50,813 bases of DNA from assembly GCA_002551355.1 (NCBI GenBank), contig NTHE01000059.1:1-50813 (forward strand). Reading direction: 5' to 3'. Shown here one piece after another: positions 46,694 to 50,813 of the stretch. The DNA is from Streptomyces sp. man185 (GTDB lineage Bacteria; Actinomycetota; Actinomycetes; Streptomycetales; Streptomycetaceae). The notes beneath the pieces were generated by a model that was not told the origin of the DNA, searched no databases, and saw only the letters and a list, made by a program, of their open reading frames with translations. The stretch's first letter is position 1, and each line of letters begins with the position of its first letter. Both the position numbers and the translations under genes were made by a program.

Positions 46694-49600
46694 TCAGGGG
46701 AGGCGGACGACGCGCTCGGGCGGGAGGAGTTCGGCTCCGGTGACCCGGGTGTCGTGGGCCAGCCGGATCGTCAGCCGGTCCGCACCGGCCAGCGGGGTGA
46801 GGTCGAGGACCGCCTCGCCGCCGTTGAGGCTGAGCGAGGTGAGCGAGGGCAGTTCCGCGAGGGCGCCGAGATCCGACGCGAGGTCGCAGGCGACGAGCGT
46901 GAGGTCCCGCAGGCGGGTGAGGGGCTCCAGCAGACGCAGATCGGCGCCCGCCATCTTCAGCAGGCGCATCCTCTCCAGTGCGTGGAGCGACGGCATCCGG
47001 TTGAGCTGCCGGAGGTGGGTGGCGCCGGACAGCCGCAGGTCCCGCAGAGCGGTCCAGTTCTCCAGGCCCTCCAGGCTCAAATACCGCGTCTCGGTCAGCA
47101 GCTCCAGGGCGATCACCCTTTCGCACGCGGGCAGTTCGCAGACGCGGTCCAGCAGGAAGGGGTGACCGAGCACCAGATGGCGCAGGTCCGGCATCGCGTC
47201 GAGCGGCGAGGGGTCGAGATCGAGGTGCAGCTGGACCAGGGACAGGGACTCCAGGCCGGGTCGGGCGAGCGGAGAGATGTCACGAACCTGAGGACAGCTG
47301 CTCATGCCCAGCTTGCGCAGGCGGGGCATCGCCGCGAGCGGGCGCAGGTCGTCCAGCGACGCGTTGAGCCAGAGGAAGACCTGTTCCACGTCGGGCCGGG
47401 ACGTCAGAGGGGTGAGGTTTCGCAGGTTTCCCGTCACGTGGACGTTGCCGAGGCGGGGGATGTGGCGCAGTGCGGAGAGCTGTGTGCTGGTCCGCACGTA
47501 CGCGCTGACGTCGTTCCACGGACGGTCCGCCATGATCTCCCGCGCGTACAGCTGGGGGTCGAACCCCTCCCAGGCGGCGGACAGTTCGTAGACCACCTGG
47601 CTCCGGTCGTCGTCCCGGAACTGCTTCAGCAGGTCGTACGCCAGGTCCCCGCCCACCGCCGCGGCCGTCCGCACGACGGCCGCGGCCTCGCGCTCGGTGA
47701 GCTCGTCCAGCATCGACGACAGCAGCTCCAGCGCGAGCCCGCCCACGGTGACCAGCTCGTTGATGCTCTCCTGGCTGTCCGGCGGCAGAAGCCCTTCCGT
47801 GCGTCCCTCGACCCGCTCCCGTACCGCCGGATCCAGCTCCGGCGCATGGGCCAGACTCGCCGCCGCCAGCAGGATCAGCCGGTGCTCGTGGACGGCCTCC
47901 GCACCGGCCCGCCGCAGCAGGGCCGTCAGCAGCGACGCCCGCTCGTCCGGCCGGGCGTGCCCCACCGCCATCTGCACCACGTCGTCCCACTGGGCCTCAT
48001 GGGCGTGGCGGACCAGGACGCCGAAGTCGCGGGCCTCCACAGCGGCCTTCGCGCCCAGGTAGTCCTGGAACGTCCGGTGGACGAAGTCCACCGCGCCGGG
48101 AACCGGTTCGCGCAGCAGGCCGCTGCGGTTGAGCAGGTGCGTGAAGACCTGCTCGGGGGCGCCCCGGACCTGGGACATCGACCGCAGCCAGTCCGCGATC
48201 AGGGAGATCGCCTCGTCCCGCCCGGCCTGCAAGAGATCGTTGCGGATCAGCCAGTACGCGAGGCGTTGCAGCAGGGCTGTCTGCTCCTCGCGCGTCAGAT
48301 CGACGCCCTCCACACCGACGATCTCGCGCTCGGAGTCGCGCCGCACCAGCAGCATGTCCAGCGCCGCGTCGTACAACTCCTTGCGGGCCCGCGGCAACTG
48401 CATCCGCCGGTCCCGGTTCAGCGCGCAGAGCAGGGCGCACATCAGCGGGTTGGTGGCGAGCAGCCCCAGGTCCCGGCGGGTCCCCACCGCGCGGCGGAGC
48501 GCGCTCTCGTAGCGGTCCAGCTCGGCGCGCTCCTCGTTCAACCGGCACTCCGAGCGCGCCGCCCGGTGCCAGTGCCCGATGAAGGCGTAGATGTCCTCCC
48601 GGCCCATGGCGAGCAGCGTGTGCGACTCGAAGCCGGAGTCGGACAGCCAGGTCTCCGGGACCGCCGAGGGGCGGGTCGTCACCACGTACCTGGCCCGGGG
48701 GTAGGCGGCGATCAGATCCTTCAGCCAGCCCTCCGTGCGCCTGCGCAGCCGGTCCGGCACCTCGTCGACGCCGTCCACCAGGACCAGTGCCCGGCCCTCC
48801 AGGAGCAGCCGGTCGGCCCAGCCGGCCGGGGCCGAACCGTGCAACGGGACTCCGGCCGCGCGCAGGAAGTCGTCCGGGGCGGGCAGCGCGTCCAGGGCCG
48901 TGAAGGCACGCAGCCGCAGGACGAAGGGGACGCACCGGTTCCAGTCCGCCAGCTCGTCGCCGAACGTCTGCCGCGCGGCTTTCAGCGCCAGCCACTGCAC
49001 CAGCGTGCTCTTGCCGGAACCGGCCGGGCCGCGCAGCAGCAGCCGGTCCCGCTCGCCGAGGGCCTGCTCCACCCTGACCGTGGTCCGGACCGGATGATCC
49101 AGCGCATGCCGTTCGCTCTCGTGACCGTCGCTGACCGAGAGGCTGATGTAGGCCGTCTCCAGCGGCCACTCACCCGCCGACCGCCCCAGCGTCAGCCCGA
49201 ACAGCCCCATCCGGCTGTTGGTCGTCGCCATGAACTCCGCGTACCGCCGCTCGAAACCGAGGTCCGCCGCCTCCGGGCGCGGCCCGACCCGGTCCCGCAC
49301 GTCCTCCACGAGCTCCCGCGTCAGCCCCGCCGCGCGGACCTGCTCCACCGCCGCCCGCGCCGCGAACGACGGGTGCGCGGTCAGCTGCTCCACCAGATGC
49401 GCGCAGCAGCCGCCGAGGAGGTCCTCGTACAGGTCGACGGCCCGGTCCGAGAGCCCGGCGGCCGGGGCCGACAGCTCGGCGCGCAGCCGCTCGGGGTCCA
49501 GCTCCAGCGCGAACAGCCGCCCGGCGGCCGGCTCGCCCGCCGCCGCGAACGTGTCCTGTACGGAGGTGAGCGCGGCCAGTCGCTCGTGCTCGGGCAGGTC

Positions 49601-49786
49601 CGCGTAGGCGTCGGACATGCGCCCCGCCAGCACCTTCGCGAGCCGGTCCGGCTTCGGCGGGCGGGGAAGCGGGCGGACCGGGTCCGGTACCAGGCCCGCG
49701 CCGGGCCTGGGGGTCAGCACCGCCTTGGCGGCCGCACCGGCCACCGTCGTGGCCAGTCGTAACAGGGCAACTTCCATACCGGACAC
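46694..49786 (-). CDS. NACHT NTPase with C-terminal leucine-rich repeats (bacterial NLR-like)
   Basis: A 1030-residue STAND NTPase. Residues 1-240 are an alpha-helical NACHT N-terminal domain. The NACHT core has Walker A LLLRGPAGSGKSTLVQWLAL (about 253-260), Walker B ALVLVDGVDEVPDRLRRRTE with the diagnostic DGVDE, sensor RYVVTTRPSAVPETWL, and a late VDFVHRTFQDYLGAKAAVEA. The C-terminal ~280 residues form leucine-rich repeats (LRKLGMSSCPQVRDISPLAR, LRDLRLSGATHLRQLNRMPS, LTSLSLNGGEAVLDLTPLAG). The GTG at 49786 is supported by GGGGGAGG seven bases upstream. Bacterial NACHT proteins act in anti-phage defence; here the sensor would be the LRR. No effector gene adjoins it. Confidence 0.92.
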   Translation of the reverse strand: MSGMEVALLRLATTVAGAAAKAVLTPRPGAGLVPDPVRPLPRPPKPDRLAKVLAGRMSDAYADLPEHERLAALTSVQDTFAAAGEPAAGRLFALELDPERLRAELSAPAAGLSDRAVDLYEDLLGGCCAHLVEQLTAHPSFAARAAVEQVRAAGLTRELVEDVRDRVGPRPEAADLGFERRYAEFMATTNSRMGLFGLTLGRSAGEWPLETAYISLSVSDGHESERHALDHPVRTTVRVEQALGERDRLLLRGPAGSGKSTLVQWLALKAARQTFGDELADWNRCVPFVLRLRAFTALDALPAPDDFLRAAGVPLHGSAPAGWADRLLLEGRALVLVDGVDEVPDRLRRRTEGWLKDLIAAYPRARYVVTTRPSAVPETWLSDSGFESHTLLAMGREDIYAFIGHWHRAARSECRLNEERAELDRYESALRRAVGTRRDLGLLATNPLMCALLCALNRDRRMQLPRARKELYDAALDMLLVRRDSEREIVGVEGVDLTREEQTALLQRLAYWLIRNDLLQAGRDEAISLIADWLRSMSQVRGAPEQVFTHLLNRSGLLREPVPGAVDFVHRTFQDYLGAKAAVEARDFGVLVRHAHEAQWDDVVQMAVGHARPDERASLLTALLRRAGAEAVHEHRLILLAAASLAHAPELDPAVRERVEGRTEGLLPPDSQESINELVTVGGLALELLSSMLDELTEREAAAVVRTAAAVGGDLAYDLLKQFRDDDRSQVVYELSAAWEGFDPQLYAREIMADRPWNDVSAYVRTSTQLSALRHIPRLGNVHVTGNLRNLTPLTSRPDVEQVFLWLNASLDDLRPLAAMPRLRKLGMSSCPQVRDISPLARPGLESLSLVQLHLDLDPSPLDAMPDLRHLVLGHPFLLDRVCELPACERVIALELLTETRYLSLEGLENWTALRDLRLSGATHLRQLNRMPSLHALERMRLLKMAGADLRLLEPLTRLRDLTLVACDLASDLGALAELPSLTSLSLNGGEAVLDLTPLAGADRLTIRLAHDTRVTGAELLPPERVVRLP

Positions 49787-49840
49787 GAGCGTTCCTCCCC
49801 CTCGCCGACGCGCGTTCCGCAAATCCTACGGCCCGGTCGA

Positions 49841-49873
49841 TTGGCAGAAGGTGCCAAAGACTGCTGACAGCAG
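49841..49873. promoter_or_regulatory. Two adjacent palindromes in the NACHT/desaturase spacer
   Basis: TTGGCA-N5-TGCCAA (49841-49857) and CTGCTG-A-CAGCAG (49861-49873) are both perfect inverted repeats, three bases apart, 55-87 bases upstream of the NACHT GTG and before the divergent desaturase. They could be operators for one or both genes. No regulator gene adjoins them. Confidence 0.5.
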
Positions 49874-49936
49874 GTCTCGCATACTTGTGGGTAACAACGT
49901 CTAGCCCTGGCCGACCGGCGGCCCTACGGTGCTCGC

Positions 49937-50813
<877 letters not shown>

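Noticed and set aside
46754..49762. A 1002-codon open frame on plus, opposite the NACHT gene
   Set aside because: It is Arg/Gln/Pro/His-rich low-complexity sequence typical of antisense frames in very GC-rich genes; the minus frame has clear NACHT and LRR motifs and a ribosome site.

Overview
The window is a gene-dense stretch of about 50.8 kb from a Streptomyces-type actinomycete. The evidence is very high GC with strong third-position GC bias, many GTG/TTG starts, many ATGA/GTGA stop-start overlaps, and gene content that belongs to the Streptomyces core: ectABCD, an LAETG-anchored surface protein, a cobalamin block, a PiT transporter with a PHO box, and a Gbn-like small HTH protein. From memory, the gene order resembles the SCO18xx core region of S. 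coelicolor; this was not checked by alignment. I see no tRNA, rRNA, CRISPR array, prophage or insertion sequence. The last 12 bases match the start of the Nextera/Tn5 mosaic-end adapter, so the right edge is probably a contig end with unremoved adapter.

Layout. 1-4.2 kb (minus): IclR regulator, GNAT acetyltransferase, then a membrane protein/histidine kinase/response regulator operon cut by the left edge. 4.4-10.3 kb (mostly plus): semialdehyde dehydrogenase, DUF1349-like protein, FrnE-type DsbA protein, class V PLP enzyme, and a divergent MarR/old-yellow-enzyme pair sharing two inverted-repeat operators. 10.3-16.2 kb (minus): VOC/DinB-type fusion, the ectoine/5-hydroxyectoine operon ectABCD with several RNA hairpins, and a class V aminotransferase. 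16.3-18.8 kb (plus): amidohydrolase and sortase-anchored LAETG protein. 18.8-28.5 kb: cobalamin region. On the minus strand, a cobalamin riboswitch precedes cobD, cobQ, a ChlI/ChlD-type chelatase, cobO and cobB, all coupled by overlaps; a cobE-cobC fusion lies further on, and a ZIP transporter sits between on plus. 28.5-30.1 kb (minus): PiT phosphate transporter plus a small membrane protein. 30.3-38.5 kb (mostly plus): class II aldolase-like protein, alpha/beta hydrolase, an unknown 472-residue protein, ABC-F protein with a leaderless mini-ORF, Gbn-like protein and enoyl-CoA hydratase; a VOC protein and a zinc metallopeptidase are on minus. 38.5-41.7 kb: a cluster of Asp23/AmaP-type envelope proteins. 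41.8-49.8 kb (minus): SDR, GH15 glycosidase, SURF1, Cys-rich small protein, DEDDh exonuclease and a large NACHT-LRR NTPase. 49.9 kb to the end (plus): partial sterol desaturase family protein.

Functional themes are osmoprotection (ectoines), late cobalamin synthesis (cobalt insertion, corrin adenylation, a,c-diamide and cobyric acid formation, aminopropanol attachment), phosphate uptake and cell-envelope stress. The least conventional parts are the NLR-like NACHT-LRR protein, which could be an anti-phage system, the multi-paralogue Asp23 cluster, and a set of translational-coupling devices: very short ORFs fused by ATGA/GTGA overlaps or lying in frame just after the B12 riboswitch.
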